Part shown: positions 34,466 to 45,458 of the stretch, piece after piece
Position numbering within the stretch: position 1 is the first letter of the stretch
Layout of the letters: each line of letters opens with the position of its first letter
Assembly (NCBI RefSeq): GCF_008711465.1
Contig: NZ_VXKQ01000007.1
Span: forward strand, 262,247-326,246
Origin: Francisella sp. SYW-9
GTDB taxonomy: Bacteria > Pseudomonadota > Gammaproteobacteria > Francisellales > Francisellaceae
Direction of reading: 5' to 3'
Length of the DNA: 64,000 nucleotides
Made by a program: the position numbers and the translations under genes
The notes under the pieces: generated by a model
Databases searched by the model: none
Told to the model about the DNA's origin: nothing
Seen by the model: the letters and a program-made list of their open reading frames with translations, nothing else

Positions 34466-35368
34466 TTAAGCTTGTTCTTCTGCTTTATGTTCTAAGGCTT
34501 GAGAATGGTTTATTTTTGTAAGATTTGGCATTAACTTATCTATTATTTTAGAAACTTCACTTCTTAAATTTCTTCTATCAACAATCATATCAACCATACC
34601 TTTTTCTACTAAGAACTCACTTCTTTGGAACCCTTCGGGTAGTTTCTCTCTAACCGTTTGCTCAATAACCCTAGGTCCAGCAAAACCGATTAATGCTTTT
34701 GGCTCAGCAAGATGAACATCACCCAACATCGCTAAAGAAGCTGAAACTCCACCAGTAGTAGGATCTGTTAGAACAACCAAGTACGGTAGTTTAGCCTCGG
34801 CTAACTTTTGTAATGCCGCACTTGTTTTCGACATTTGCATAAGTGAAAACAAAGACTCTTGCATTCTAGCTCCACCACTGGCTGTAAAACAAATAAATGG
34901 AACTTTCTTCTCCATAGCAAGTTTAACACCTCTAGCAAACTTCTCACCAACAACAGAACCCATCGAACCACCTAGAAACATAAAGTTAAACGCTGCAGCA
35001 ACCATAGGAAAACCTTTTATAGTTCCATCCATAACAACTAGTGCATCTTGCTCTTCTGTTTTCTTTTGCGCTTGAGCTAATCTATCTTTATAAGTTTTGG
35101 TATCTTTAAACTTAAGCATATCAACTGGAGCAATATTAGCAAAATGCTCAGTTGTACTATCTCTATCAAAAAAAATATTCAATCTATGTCTCGCCGAGAT
35201 TCTATAGTGATAGTTACAATGTGGACAAACTGATTTGTTATTATGTAGCTCTTCAGAGTATAGTGTTACTTGACAGCTTGGACACTGACTCCAGATACCT
35301 GAAGGCATGTCTTTTTTCTGTGCATTTGTACCTAAACTTCTGCTTATTACTCTTGTTAACCAACTCAT
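34466..35368 (-). CDS. accD: Acetyl-CoA carboxylase carboxyltransferase beta
   Basis: Beta subunit of the carboxyltransferase that makes malonyl-CoA, 300 residues. The N-terminal zinc ribbon is complete (CPSC ... CPHC, residues ~29-51). The crotonase-like core shows [40 protein letters not shown] and [17 protein letters not shown]. Partners AccA, AccB and AccC are encoded elsewhere. It lies between ndk (41 bases upstream) and folC, the classic accD-folC pairing. Confidence 0.95.
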   Translation of the reverse strand: MSWLTRVISRSLGTNAQKKDMPSGIWSQCPSCQVTLYSEELHNNKSVCPHCNYHYRISARHRLNIFFDRDSTTEHFANIAPVDMLKFKDTKTYKDRLAQAQKKTEEQDALVVMDGTIKGFPMVAAAFNFMFLGGSMGSVVGEKFARGVKLAMEKKVPFICFTASGGARMQESLFSLMQMSKTSAALQKLAEAKLPYLVVLTDPTTGGVSASLAMLGDVHLAEPKALIGFAGPRVIEQTVREKLPEGFQRSEFLVEKGMVDMIVDRRNLRSEVSKIIDKLMPNLTKINHSQALEHKAEEQA

Positions 35369-35409
35369 TCTCTTATCTCCTCCAAAAAATTAAGACTAGA
35401 TGCAGTTTT

Positions 35410-35832
35410 TTAGCTAAAAATCTCTATATCACTAAAGAAATATCTGATTTCTTGAGCTGCAGTATCTTCAGCATCAGAACCATGAACAGCATTAGCATCT
35501 ATACTGTCTGCAAAATCAGCTCTAATTGTACCGGCATCAGCTTCTTTAGGGTTAGTAGCTCCCATCAACTCACGGTTTTTAGCTATTGCATTTTTGCCTT
35601 CCAAAACTTGAATCATTACGGGACCTGAGATCATAAACTCAACTAATGCGCTAAAAAAAGGTCTATCTTTATGTACAGCATAGAAGCCCTCAGCTTCTGC
35701 TCTTGATAATTGCTTCATTTTAGATGCTACTATTTTTAAGCCTGCTTTTTCAAAACGACTATAGATTTCTCCTATCACATTCTTTGCAACAGCATCAGGT
35801 TTAATTATAGATAAAGTTTTTTGTTTACTCAT
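35410..35832 (-). CDS. ndk: Nucleoside diphosphate kinase
   Basis: Equilibrates nucleoside di- and triphosphates through a phosphohistidine; 140 residues, the normal length. It shows [19 protein letters not shown] at the start, then the active-site segment [20 protein letters not shown] with the catalytic His. It lies 69 bases behind pyrG, so the two genes act together on CTP/dCTP supply. Confidence 0.96.
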   Translation of the reverse strand: MSKQKTLSIIKPDAVAKNVIGEIYSRFEKAGLKIVASKMKQLSRAEAEGFYAVHKDRPFFSALVEFMISGPVMIQVLEGKNAIAKNRELMGATNPKEADAGTIRADFADSIDANAVHGSDAEDTAAQEIRYFFSDIEIFS

Positions 35833-35901
35833 TTAGTATTCTCCAATATTTTATTAATTCAAATTATAGCACTTTTATTCATGAAATATCAAAACTAGGC
35901 G

Positions 35902-37566
<1,665 letters not shown>

Positions 37567-37867
37567 TCATGGAACATAATAATAACATTTTTCCTAAAGT
37601 GTTGCTATTTGAAAATAGCTTAATTAGCAAGATTTATTATTATATAAAGAAAATTTATGAAATCTAACTCTTTAAGAAAAGGCTCATAATATGATTTTTC
37701 TATTACTAAATTAGGTTTAGTAAATAGTTCCTACTAAAATGGACTCATTCATCAAATGAATAAATAATAAGTTTATAAAATCGTTAATCTAGAGATTAAA
37801 ATATTAATATCCACATCAATACTATTATGATATCTATTAGGTTATTTTTCTAGCATGTCAAATATTA

Positions 37868-37912
37868 GTTAACAGTTGTTAACCAATTACTTAATGTAAA
37901 TAGTTATATAAT
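37868..37912 (+). promoter_or_regulatory. Palindromic operator and promoter before exporter
   Basis: GTTAACAGTTGTTAAC (37868-37883) is a pair of GTTAAC hexamers in inverted orientation. A perfect TATAAT sits at 37907-37912. The palindrome covers or adjoins the -35 position, as expected for a repressor site. No regulator gene is adjacent. Confidence 0.4.
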
Positions 37913-37945
37913 GTAAACATAAAAATAGTTTAAAGAAGTTAAACA

Positions 37946-38020
37946 ATGAATAATTCTGGATATAACACATATAGACATCTAATAAGAGAGGGAAAGGGAA
38001 CAACACTAACCTTAATTTAA
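37946..38020 (+). CDS. Possible 24-codon leader peptide
   Basis: A short frame starts at an ATG about 34 bases after the -10 box and ends with the residues GTTLTLI and a stop. A terminator-like hairpin follows at 38076. The Thr/Leu/Ile cluster at its end is reminiscent of attenuation leaders for branched-chain or threonine metabolism. The downstream gene is an EamA exporter, a family that includes the threonine exporter RhtA. RBS is weak. Speculative. Confidence 0.25.
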   Translation: MNNSGYNTYRHLIREGKGTTLTLI

Positions 38021-38075
38021 TTAGATCTCTTCTATCAAGTTTATTTGTTAATGTTCTTTTTAGTTATTAAAAAAT

Positions 38076-38115
38076 CCTCTCGTCTTTTCAGACAAAAGAG
38101 GTTGTATCTTCTTTT
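38076..38115 (+). terminator. Terminator or attenuator hairpin before exporter
   Basis: CCTCT (38076-38080) pairs with AGAGG (38097-38101), with an inner GTCT (38082-38085) and AGAC (38090-38093) pairing. A U-rich stretch follows. It ends only ~20 bases before the exporter ATG, so if it forms it should limit read-through into that gene. Confidence 0.45.
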
Positions 38116-38132
38116 ACAAATACGGGTGAGTT

Positions 38133-39014
38133 ATGAAATTGAAATTTGATTTTTTTATTGGTGCATTAGTTACTATTATGTGGGGGTTCAATTTTTGTAT
38201 TATTGAGCTAGGTCTTAAAGACTTAGATCCTTTTATTTTAATATTATTACGCTTCTTTTTTTGTTTTTTTCCTATTATTTTCTTTATTAGAAAACCTGAA
38301 GTCTCTTGGTTTGCAATTATCATTTATGGTGTTTTATTTGGTGCCGGCTTATGGTGGATGGTAAGTTTTGCTATATATGAGGGGCTATCTGTTGGTATCT
38401 CATCAGTTTTCCTACAGTTTGCAGTTTTTTTTACTATTATTTTAAGCTTTCTTATATTAAGTGAAAAAATCAGCAAATCACATATATTTGGAATGATTAT
38501 TTCTTTAATAGGCTTATTAATAATAATTTTTAGTTCAAAAGAACATTCAACAATAGAGGGGATTCTTTTAGTTTTATCAGCTGCTCTTTCGTGGGCACTC
38601 TGTAACATTATTGTTAAAATTACAAAACCTTCAGATATGTTTGCATTTATTATCTGGTCAAGTTTGTTTTCCACTATAGCAGTCCTAATAATAACTATTA
38701 TAGTGAAGGGTTATAATGTAATTTTGCTTATACCAAATGAAATAACTCTAAGATCTTCCTTTTCTGTTCTATTTCAATCATATATCACTACTATTCTAGG
38801 ATATTACATTTGGAATAATTTAATGAAAAAACATCTAGCTAGCTCAATAGCTCCTTTGTCACTTTTAACTCCTCCTGCAAGTATTATTTGTGCTTATATC
38901 TTCTTTGGAGATACTTTATCTATCAGCCAAATAGTTTCTGTTATTATAGTTATATTTGGTATATCTATTTTTTTTAATTTACAACAAATATTATTACTAA
39001 GACCTAAGAAATAA
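38133..39014 (+). CDS. EamA-family (DMT) exporter
   Basis: Drug/metabolite transporter of 293 residues with ten hydrophobic helices in two EamA repeats. The opening DFFIGALVTIMWGFNFCIIE and LLRFFFCFFPIIFFIRKPE match repeat one. Repeat two begins near GILLVLSAALSWALCNIIVK. Family members export amino acids or related metabolites (RhtA, EamA). The substrate is unknown. The long leader upstream suggests regulated expression. Confidence 0.83.
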   Translation: MKLKFDFFIGALVTIMWGFNFCIIELGLKDLDPFILILLRFFFCFFPIIFFIRKPEVSWFAIIIYGVLFGAGLWWMVSFAIYEGLSVGISSVFLQFAVFFTIILSFLILSEKISKSHIFGMIISLIGLLIIIFSSKEHSTIEGILLVLSAALSWALCNIIVKITKPSDMFAFIIWSSLFSTIAVLIITIIVKGYNVILLIPNEITLRSSFSVLFQSYITTILGYYIWNNLMKKHLASSIAPLSLLTPPASIICAYIFFGDTLSISQIVSVIIVIFGISIFFNLQQILLLRPKK

Positions 39015-39584
39015 TTACAACGGGGTAGAACATAAGTTCCAAGCTACCTCATTTAATAAATAGAAAGTATAAGTTAAGCTATGTAAATACTTATCAAGTT
39101 GTTAAAAAGTCTCTCAACTATTCAAAGAAGTTTGTTTTTTTAGAACATCTACTTTTTTAAAAAAAAGTTATCTGAGATAACATTTGATTCTTTATATAAG
39201 CTTACTAGTAATGATGTGAGCCTAATTATTAGTGATTCTATAGCTTATAAAGAAAAACTTTTAGATTTCTTGTCTTTATTAAGATTATATCAAGTCACAA
39301 ACTTATCATGGATTGGAGTCATAGGTGAAAATAAGTTTCAAGTAGCCACAAGCAATATTAATATTAAAACCTGATTAAACTATAAAATTAACAGTTTTAA
39401 AAAGTTAAAACATATTGTCATTAACAAGGCTTATATATTTACTTTCACTATAGAAAATGATCCTAGGGAAATTAAAACTTCTCTTAAGGTAATGTAACAC
39501 TGTAAAGGAATAGCTATAATTTTCTGATATTGCATTAAATAGAAATTTACAAGATATTATTAGAGCTAGATTTGATACTGATTT
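39015..39584. other. 570-bp gap with decayed coding sequence
   Basis: Between the EamA exporter and the LPMO gene. The middle holds gene remains (listed separately). The rest is AT-rich without a recognised feature. Confidence 0.45.
39144..39497 (+). pseudogene. Remnant of an unidentified gene
   Basis: One frame stays open from 39144 to a TAA at 39495-39497 except for a single TGA at 39372-39374. It has no start codon at its left end and is preceded by an in-frame TAG at 39141. The translation looks protein-like (FDSLYKLTSNDVSLIISDS; later KAYIFTFTIENDPREIKTSL) with normal codon use. I cannot name the family. It is most simply a gene inactivated by several stops. Confidence 0.35.
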
Positions 39585-41276
39585 TTATAACTTAATCCAA
39601 GCTTGATCACCATATATACCATCTGGTCTATAGGCAGGTACTGAACACCAATCTGTATATGGCCAGCCTTTACATTCATATATTGAGCTACCAACCTTAA
39701 CTTTATCTCCAGCCTTATACTTAGTACCCGCAACATATTCACTAGTATCAGCAGAGGTTCCCGTAAGCCTGATCTTCATATCTTTCTGCCAAATTGGTGC
39801 TCCTTGAAGAACACTACCAATAATAAGGTCATACTCACCTGGTTGCAGATTATTAGCAGTTAATGACAAGTCATATGTCTGCATAGGATCTATTTGTATA
39901 TCTCTCTTATCGTATACTGCTTTGCCATTACTATCTTGCAATGTTACAAATACATTTGTTTTATCAGATGCATGTGACATAATCTTCGCTGCTATATTTA
40001 CTGAACCATTTGAGCTTAGATCATATTGATCTTCAAAGCCCATTAAATGAAGTTCATTTTTAAGATGATGTGCTCCTTGATAATACTGGAAGCTAATATC
40101 ACTATACGGCTTCGCTGCAACTTGATAAATACTAACAAGCTCATCATTTGGCACAACGTCACCATTATTATCCTTAACTCCCGCCATAATGCTACCGTCA
40201 AGTTCTTGTGTGCTAATCTGATTAATTTTGGCAGTCATCTCTTTAATTAAATCATTTGCAGACATACCTCGAGAAACTGTTACAAGATCATACTCTTTCA
40301 TTACCCCATCTTTAGAGGCTTGTAAAATCACTCCGTCTCCTTCGCGAACATTATCTTCATTAATTGTGAAAGTATTCATTTTAATAGGAAAACGATCAGA
40401 TGGATTTGTTTGCTCATGATCTCTAATATACTCCCATGGGCCCCATTGAGTAGCTCCTGGAACCTGACCTGGGTTTACCCACCATTTGCTAGCATAAACC
40501 TTTCCTTCATAAATAACTTCTGTACCACGATCTGGATAGCTTTTATTTGGGTCATATTCTTGCAACCCACCTGTGCTACCTCCATTATCAGTACCTCCGT
40601 TATCAGTACCTCCGTTATCAGTACCTCCGTTATCAGTATCCCCACTTGGTAGTATAACTGTTCCAGCTGGATGTGCATCTGTAAAATCGACATCTATAAC
40701 ATTAAGGAAACTAGCTGCAGTATCTCCAACATTCCATTCAGCAGCAAGAACTTGATATCCTGTCCTTACTGGCAAATCACAAGTCATGGTGAACTTACTA
40801 TTAGCATCAGCTGGATGTGCATTGGTAAAATTAGGACTTGGATTATAGCAGTTTAATGATTGTGCCTCAAAATCACTTCTACTTAATGGCATGTTTGGAT
40901 TCCAATCAGGTTTTGTTATCCAGACTCTAAATGATGCTGGAGAAACTGTCCAATGAGATGCTGTAAAATGCCATCTGATTGTTGTCGGGCCAGACCTAAC
41001 AACAGTTTTAGCCCACCTACTTGCTGTCTGCTCAGAAAGAGCTGCACTAAGTCCAGCTCCTCCGACTTGATCACCCATAGAACCATTTTCAAAACTGCCA
41101 TCTACAACTTCAAATGACTGTGGTTCATAAAGAGATATATTACCACACCCTTGATTTACACGTTCATTACATAAAAGAGGACGTCCTTTTGGTGTTTCAA
41201 CATATGCATGCGAATACGCTTGTGAAGTAGCTAACAAAGCTAATCCTGTTAAGATTGTTATTTTTTTTAGTCTCAT
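39585..41276 (-). CDS. Chitin-active LPMO (AA10) with chitin-binding modules
   Basis: Secreted copper enzyme of ~563 residues that oxidatively cleaves chitin or binds GlcNAc surfaces. I set the start at the ATG of MRLKKITILTGLALL (RBS AAGGAG), 60 bases inside the longer frame. The signal peptide ends QAYS, which places His at mature position 1 (HAYVETPKGRP), the first ligand of the copper histidine brace. The second His lies in WHFTASHWTVSPASF. After the ~190-residue AA10 domain come a GGTDN-repeat linker, a CBM5/12-like module (YEGKVYASKWWVNPGQVPG), GbpA-like middle domains (FPIKMNTFTINEDNVREGD) and a C-terminal chitin-binding module (YVAGTKYKAGDKVKV ... AWIKL). The layout is that of GbpA/CbpA-type proteins. 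A broken paralogue lies just upstream. Confidence 0.9.
   Translation of the reverse strand: MRLKKITILTGLALLATSQAYSHAYVETPKGRPLLCNERVNQGCGNISLYEPQSFEVVDGSFENGSMGDQVGGAGLSAALSEQTASRWAKTVVRSGPTTIRWHFTASHWTVSPASFRVWITKPDWNPNMPLSRSDFEAQSLNCYNPSPNFTNAHPADANSKFTMTCDLPVRTGYQVLAAEWNVGDTAASFLNVIDVDFTDAHPAGTVILPSGDTDNGGTDNGGTDNGGTDNGGSTGGLQEYDPNKSYPDRGTEVIYEGKVYASKWWVNPGQVPGATQWGPWEYIRDHEQTNPSDRFPIKMNTFTINEDNVREGDGVILQASKDGVMKEYDLVTVSRGMSANDLIKEMTAKINQISTQELDGSIMAGVKDNNGDVVPNDELVSIYQVAAKPYSDISFQYYQGAHHLKNELHLMGFEDQYDLSSNGSVNIAAKIMSHASDKTNVFVTLQDSNGKAVYDKRDIQIDPMQTYDLSLTANNLQPGEYDLIIGSVLQGAPIWQKDMKIRLTGTSADTSEYVAGTKYKAGDKVKVGSSIYECKGWPYTDWCSVPAYRPDGIYGDQAWIKL
40573..40636 (-). repeat. GGTDN-coding 15-bp tandem repeats in linker
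   Basis: About four copies of a 15-base unit encode Gly-Gly-Thr-Asp-Asn in the LPMO linker. Such perfect short repeats can change in copy number by slippage without breaking the frame, altering linker length. Confidence 0.75.
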
Positions 41277-41704
41277 GATAAGCTCCTTATCTAAATTTAT
41301 CTCAAGAACTCTAACTTTAAACACCCACATTGTCATGCTACACCAATAACTCTATAAATAAAAATATGCCAGAATATGACTATTTTGGATAACTTGGGAA
41401 GACATTTTTCTAATTCTTAATAAATGTTGAAGAATCATAAAAAAACTTTTTCAAGGTAAAATTAATCTAGACTTAACACTCACTTTTTTTGCAAAAAAAA
41501 CTTGATTTAAAAAAAAAATCATCCGCCAACATATAAGAAAAAAATATAGATAACATTTTTCCTATATTTTTTTTATATCAAAAATTCTCTATTTATCACA
41601 ATAAGAAGTAAGCACTTACCTAGACTTGTTTAATATAAAAGAAAGATATTAAACAATAGATATGATAAAAATAGTAAATCAAACGCTAGAACTATAAAGA
41701 ATTG
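41277..41704. other. 428-bp gap between the two LPMO genes
   Basis: Very AT-rich. It should hold the promoter of the intact LPMO gene and the end of the broken one. The only clear structure is the perfect 10-bp hairpin at 41627-41655. Confidence 0.45.
41627..41655. promoter_or_regulatory. Perfect 10-bp inverted repeat between LPMO genes
   Basis: TGTTTAATAT (41627-41636) and ATATTAAACA (41646-41655) are exact inverted repeats around a 9-base spacer. There is no strong T-run on the leftward side, so it looks more like a protein-binding palindrome than a terminator. Confidence 0.4.
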
Positions 41705-43395
41705 CTATTTTTTAACTTCCTTAATTTTACAAGTTAAGTTATACATATCACCACCAACTTTATAAACTACAGCTTTTGCATCACCACTAGGAAGAGGACA
41801 CTTAACATAGTCTGATTTATTATTACCATGTGATGACGTGGCTTTACTCCAAGGTAAGATAGTTACCTGCTTGCCAGGATGCATACCCAATGGTGGTAAT
41901 ACTTTATGACGATATGCAGGTCTTAGAGAATCATTAGGGCCTACAACATAGTAAGGAGTATTTGATACCAACTTAACAGCTACATTATCTAAATTAGCCG
42001 TATCACCACCACCATTACCAGCATTTGGATCAATAAGCTTAATCTTCATATCTTTCTGCCAAATATCAGCACCATCTATAAGACTAGAGATAATAAGATC
42101 ATAATCTCCAGGTTTTAGATTATCAGCCGTTAATGATAAGTTATATGTATCCATCGGTGATATTTGAATATCGTAGTTTTGATAAACTGCTTTACCACTA
42201 CTATCTTGTAACACTACATGAACATTTGCCTTATCAGAACCGTGAGACATGATCTTCGCTGTTATATTAACTGATCCATTTGAATTTAGATCATATTGAT
42301 CTTTGAAGTCCATCAAATGAAGTTGATTTTGAACATGATTATTTCCTTGGATATATTGGAAGCTAACATCAGCATATGGTTTAGATGCTACTTGATAAAT
42401 ACTTACCATCTCATTATTAGGTACAACATTACCATTAGCATCTTTAACACCAGCTATAATATTGCCTCCAAGCTCTTGAGAGCTAATCTCATTAATCTTT
42501 GTAGTCACCTGTCTGATTAGATCAGTTCTAGTCATGCCATTAGAAACTGTTACAAGATCATAACTTGTCAATACTCCATCTTTAGATGTTTCTAATACCA
42601 CTCTATCTCCAGTACGAACTCCTTCTTCACTAATTGTGAAAGTGTTCATATTAATTGGGAACCTATCATTTGGTGTTGGCGTACCACCGTCGTGATCTCT
42701 TACACGCTCCCATGAGCTAGCCATATCAGGAGGTGTTCCTTGACTCCACCATTAGAATCATCGCCAGGTTGTATTACAGTACCGACAGGATAATCATTAG
42801 TAAAATCAACATCTATAACATTGAAGAAACTCATAGAGGTATCACCAACATCCCATTCAGCAGCTATAACTTGATAGCCTGTTCTTTGTGGTAAGTCACA
42901 AGTAATTGTAAATTTGTCTCTACCATCATTAGGAAAACTATTTACAAAATTAGGAATAGGATTGTAACAATTTAATGGTTGAGATTCAAAATCCTCTCTA
43001 GTTAAAGGCTTGTTTGGATCCCAATCTGGTTTCGTTATCCAAAATTTAAATGATGTTGGAGAGGTCGTCCAGTGTGCTGCAGCAAAATGCCATCTAAAAG
43101 TTGTAGGGCCAGACCTAACAACTGTTTTTGCCCATCTACTTGCTGTCTGTTCTGCTAAATCTGGACCAAGACCTCCACTACCAACTTCATTACCCATAGA
43201 ACCGGATTCAAAATTACCATCTCCTACCTCAAATGATTGAGGCTCATATAACGACCTAACATCACATCCATCATTCACCTTATCTCTACAAAGAGCAGGA
43301 CGCCCTTTTGGTGTATCAACATATGCATGTGAATATGCTTCAGAACTAACAAATAAAGCTAGTCCAGTTAATAATGCTATTTTTTTAAATTTCAT
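41705..43395 (-). pseudogene. Second LPMO gene, broken by deletion/frameshift
   Basis: Paralogue of the neighbouring LPMO. The first part (43395-42700) has a signal peptide ending EAYS, mature His1 (HAYVDTPKGRP), and a full AA10 domain with WHFAAAHWTTSPTSF. It leaves frame near 42745-42753 after DSNGG and stops 18 codons later. The other frame resumes at once with WWSQGTPPD, the end of a CBM5/12 module, and continues to 41705 through the GbpA-like domains to a different C-terminus (TCKIKEVKK). About 55 linker and module residues present in the paralogue are missing at the junction, so a non-triplet deletion between GGTGG-like repeats is the simplest cause. A secreted stand-alone AA10 domain of 231 residues may still be made. 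Confidence 0.8.
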
Positions 43396-43800
43396 TGATA
43401 TGCTCCTTACCTATATTATTCAAACAACTCAGGTTCAATCCCTGCACCTTCAGTATTACATAAACAAAAATAAGAATAAAAAGCAGTGAAAAAATAATAT
43501 ATTTTTAATAATTCATAAAGATTACCTTAAAGTACTCCGTAAAATATACGTTAATCAATTTTAGTCTTCTTATCTATATTTAATGTTGTTTTAATAAAGA
43601 TAACTCTGTTATAAAAACATATTGACATTCCAACTTTTAACAACGGTGATAAATAAGAAAATATTATTAACATATATATTTTAATATTTTTTTTATATTA
43701 ATTTTGATAGTACATTTCGATAAATTAATTGCTAATTAATATCCAATTTACTTATAAATACTGATAATCTAAATAGAAAGTTAATAATTTTTTTCTACAA
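43396..43800. other. 405-bp divergent intergenic region
   Basis: Lies between the broken LPMO gene (leftward) and the YfcC-type transporter gene (rightward). It is extremely AT-rich and must hold both promoters. I see no operator-like palindrome that stands out and no RNA gene. Confidence 0.4.
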
Positions 43801-45312
43801 ATGAAAAATACCAAAAAAATCCAAATGCCTGATACATTAGTAATTCTATTTTGTATCGCAATACTTGTGGCTATTGCTAGCTACTTTATTCCCGTAGGTA
43901 AATTTAATGTAAAAAATGTTCAGTATACTTCTGATGGACAAACTCATTCAAGAAGTGTACTTATTGCAGATAGTTTTAAATTCAAATTAGACTCTAAGGG
44001 TACTCCAGAAGCTAATCCTGTAAAAATATTTGCCAAAGATAGTTCTGAGAACAGAGGTTTTACAAGCTTTATCTATGATGGTATGACATCCGGTTCTAAA
44101 GATGGAGGTGCTGTTGCTATAATTGCCTTCTTACTGATAATTGGTGGCTCATTTGGTATATTACTTAGAACAAAAGTAATTGATCAGTCAATACTACGTG
44201 TAGTAAACAAATTCCAAAATAATAAAATAGTTCTACTGCCAGCTTTATGCTTTATTTTCTCATTAGGTGGAGCAGTATTCGGTATGGGAGAGGAAACTAT
44301 ACCCTTTATAATGCTACTAGTTCCAATTTTTGTACTTATAGGTTTTGATGCTTTTACATGCGTAGTAGTAATATATTTAGCCACTCAAATAGGATTTGCA
44401 ACATCTTGGATGAATCCTTTCTCTGTAAGTATTGCTCAAGGTATAGCTCAAGTTCCGATATTATCTGGAAGTATATTTAGAATAATCATGTGGTTAATAT
44501 TTACTTCATCAATAACTATTTTTGCTATTATCCATGCTTTAAGAATACAGAAAAATCCAAAGTTATCTCCAATGTATGAACATGATAACTTATATAGAAA
44601 CTCTGATGAGCACTCCTTAGAGTTAACACAAAAGATGTGTATTTATTCTTGGTTAATACTAGCAAGCTTAGTAATAACTATAGTTTGGTTAGTCTATGGT
44701 GTTGTTAAATTTGGCTATTATTTACCAGAAATTGCTACACTATTTACTATATTGGGTCTTGTAACAGGATTTTTTGCAATAGTTGGTAAAGTAAATGGCA
44801 TGACTCTAAATACAATACTAGATGCATTTAAAGATGGAGCAAAAGCCTTACTACCGGTTTGTTTAATTATTAGTTTTGCCTATGGTTTGATTTATCTAAT
44901 GGGCGGTTCAAACCCTGAACATTACACTATGCTAAACTCTATTCTCCACTATGCTTCAGAGAGTCTATCTGGCACTAACCATTATGTCTCAGCATTAGGA
45001 ATGTTCTACTTCCAATCTATCTTTAACTTTTTTGTAACTTCTGGATCTGGACAAGCCGCTTTGACAATGCCAATTATGTCACCTCTAGCAGATTTAACCG
45101 GTATAAGCAGACAAATAGCAGTCTTAGCATTTCAGCTTGGAGATGGATGGACACATTGTTTAATGCCAACATCTGCGACTTTAATGGCTGTATTAGGTGC
45201 AGCAAGAGTACCTTATGGGCTATGGTTGAAATTTATTTTCAAATTTTACCTATACCTTATGATTCTAAGTTCAATTATGATAGCTCTTGCTGTCTATATT
45301 GGTTATAACTAA
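43801..45312 (+). CDS. YfcC-family transporter beside arginine genes
   Basis: Inner-membrane carrier of 503 residues, ~12 helices. It has the YfcC start PDTLVILFCIAILVAIASYF followed by IPVGKFNV and a soluble insert of ~60 residues. FGMGEETIPFIMLLVPIFVL and the late FFVTSGSGQAALTMPIMSPL are the two family re-entrant signatures. Relatives are thought to carry basic amino acids or dicarboxylates. Its position directly before argG hints at arginine, ornithine or citrulline transport; this is inference. It lacks a visible Shine-Dalgarno sequence. Confidence 0.82.
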   Translation: MKNTKKIQMPDTLVILFCIAILVAIASYFIPVGKFNVKNVQYTSDGQTHSRSVLIADSFKFKLDSKGTPEANPVKIFAKDSSENRGFTSFIYDGMTSGSKDGGAVAIIAFLLIIGGSFGILLRTKVIDQSILRVVNKFQNNKIVLLPALCFIFSLGGAVFGMGEETIPFIMLLVPIFVLIGFDAFTCVVVIYLATQIGFATSWMNPFSVSIAQGIAQVPILSGSIFRIIMWLIFTSSITIFAIIHALRIQKNPKLSPMYEHDNLYRNSDEHSLELTQKMCIYSWLILASLVITIVWLVYGVVKFGYYLPEIATLFTILGLVTGFFAIVGKVNGMTLNTILDAFKDGAKALLPVCLIISFAYGLIYLMGGSNPEHYTMLNSILHYASESLSGTNHYVSALGMFYFQSIFNFFVTSGSGQAALTMPIMSPLADLTGISRQIAVLAFQLGDGWTHCLMPTSATLMAVLGAARVPYGLWLKFIFKFYLYLMILSSIMIALAVYIGYN

Positions 45313-45372
45313 TCTTTGATCAAAAGCATTCTGATATTTAAGAACTCGCACTTGCTACCAATTCAACACAAT

Positions 45373-45426
45373 TGTGAATAATTATTCACATTAAATATTT
45401 GTCATCATATTATTTTCTGATAAAAT
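45373..45426 (+). promoter_or_regulatory. ARG box and promoter of argGH
   Basis: TGTGAATAATTATTCACA (45373-45390 by count) contains TGAATAATTATTCA, a 14/14 match to the core of the E. coli ArgR consensus TGAATWWWWATTCA. A promoter follows: TTGTCA at 45399-45404 and TAAAAT at 45421-45426, 16 bases apart. ArgR with arginine should repress argG-argH here. Confidence 0.7.
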
Positions 45427-45458
45427 GAATAAAAATTCAAAATAAGAAAGAGTGATAC

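Noticed and set aside
40573-40636. GGTDN repeats as a CRISPR-like array
   Set aside because: The units are contiguous 15-base coding repeats without spacers, in frame within the LPMO linker.
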